From Bacteroidales bacterium (GTDB taxonomy: Bacteria; Bacteroidota; Bacteroidia; Bacteroidales; F082), in the NCBI GenBank assembly GCA_028704385.1, contig JAQVLA010000004.1, positions 124,001 to 188,000 on the forward strand: DNA of 64,000 bases, given 5' to 3'. The notes beneath the pieces are model-generated. The model had not been told where the DNA came from and made no database searches. It was given only the letters and a program-made list of their open reading frames with translations. A program made the translations under genes and the position numbers. How positions within the stretch are numbered: position 1 is the stretch's first letter; the number at the start of each line of letters is the position of its first letter. Positions 63,536 to 64,000 of this stretch are shown here, piece after piece.

Positions 63536-64000
63536 ATGAAAAAATCAATTCTACTTTTAATTGCAATATTTGGCTTTTTAATAGCGCACACACAAATCAC
63601 GATTACCTCATCGGATATGCCCGCCATTGGCGATACAGTCAGAACAAGTACAGCCTTTGATACGGATGGCTATGATTTTTCGCGAACCGGCGAAGATTTT
63701 AACTGGAATTTTGGCGATCTGATTCCAATAAGCCAGCGCGTAGATACTTTTTTGGCTGTGACATCAACACCGGTTGTCTTTTGGCCTTTTTTTCTGAGCA
63801 GTGCCGATCTGGTAAACACCTTTAATCCTGCCACGCTACTTCCCGGACTGCCTGATACCAGGGCCTATCGTTTTTTAGAAAGCAGCAGCAGCAGGTATCA
63901 GGACTTAGGATATGGCCTGATTTATGAAGGAACGCCAATTCCGTTGAAGTACAATGATCCTGACGAATGGTACCAGTTTCCGATGAATTATGGTCAAGCC
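63536..64000 (+). CDS. Secreted protein, 3' truncated by window end
   Basis: An open frame runs from ATG 63536 to the end of the window (155 codons without stop). It starts MKKSILLLIAIFGFLIAHTQ, a clear signal peptide, and continues ITSSDMPAIGDTVRTSTAFD. The mature part is Thr/Ser/Asp-rich beta sequence with DFNWNFGDL. Openings like this are common in Bacteroidota secreted proteins that carry a C-terminal T9SS signal, but that end is not visible. It starts 9 bases after the tamB stop. Confidence 0.75.
   Translation, partial: MKKSILLLIAIFGFLIAHTQITITSSDMPAIGDTVRTSTAFDTDGYDFSRTGEDFNWNFGDLIPISQRVDTFLAVTSTPVVFWPFFLSSADLVNTFNPATLLPGLPDTRAYRFLESSSSRYQDLGYGLIYEGTPIPLKYNDPDEWYQFPMNYGQA

Noticed and set aside
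1-64000. CRISPR arrays, insertion sequences, prophage or toxin-antitoxin modules
   Set aside because: No regularly spaced repeats, transposase, phage structural gene or toxin-antitoxin pair was found when reading both strands.

Overview
The window is chromosomal DNA of a member of the Bacteroidota, most likely a Bacteroidia-class lineage. The evidence is a gingipain-like protease with a type IX secretion (T9SS) sorting tail at the left edge, four genes for TonB-dependent transport or its small partners, recurrent -7 promoter elements of the TAnnTTTG type used by the Bacteroidota sigma factor, near absence of Shine-Dalgarno sites, and the gene order rpsU-xer-hpf-tRNA-tuf-tRNA-secE-nusG-rplKAJL-rpoBC. 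Nothing in the window looks like a prophage, insertion sequence, integron or CRISPR array.

Layout. 1-8.8 kb: a 5'-truncated C25 protease, a small membrane protein with a TonB receptor, an aspartyl protease with a PDZ domain, and thiol peroxidase. 8.8-24.0 kb: one long minus-strand information-processing block, read right to left as rpsU, a Xer-type recombinase, hpf, tRNA-Thr/Tyr/Gly/Thr, tuf, tRNA-Trp, secE, nusG, rplK, rplA, rplJ, rplL, rpoB, rpoC and a DUF3467 gene. 24-31 kb: a DPP-IV-like peptidase, tRNA-Val, an AbgT-family transporter converging on a C69 dipeptidase, and an overlooked 50-residue ORF. 31-35 kb: a hybrid histidine kinase, a free-standing ThrRS-editing-like domain divergent from rarA, and a short-chain dehydrogenase. 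35.3-37.0 kb: a compact operon of a DUF134 DNA-binding protein, two NifX/NifB-like proteins and two tiny GPxGxGP proteins, controlled by twin palindromes around its promoter. 37-41.7 kb: a gene-poor patch with an MbnP-like lipoprotein, an AAA/DUF4143 ATPase, and a chimeric gene broken by one in-frame amber codon. 41.7-51.5 kb: an acyl-CoA synthetase, a TPP riboswitch with its TonB receptor, a heme-oxygenase-like ABM protein, acs, a propeller protein plus prohibitin, smpB and a thioredoxin-like protein. 51.5-64 kb: a metal-type TonB receptor with a His-rich partner, RRM and cold-shock proteins, an unknown 415-residue protein, dgt, tsaD, tamB, and the start of a secreted protein cut by the window end.

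The best candidates for something little described are the palindrome-controlled DUF134/NifX/RGG operon, the stand-alone archaeal-type ThrRS editing domain that appears to lack the family's lysine, the amber-split exported AIM24 chimera, and the 50-residue ORF with its own promoter. All functional statements come from reading motifs and from memory of protein families; no database search was run.
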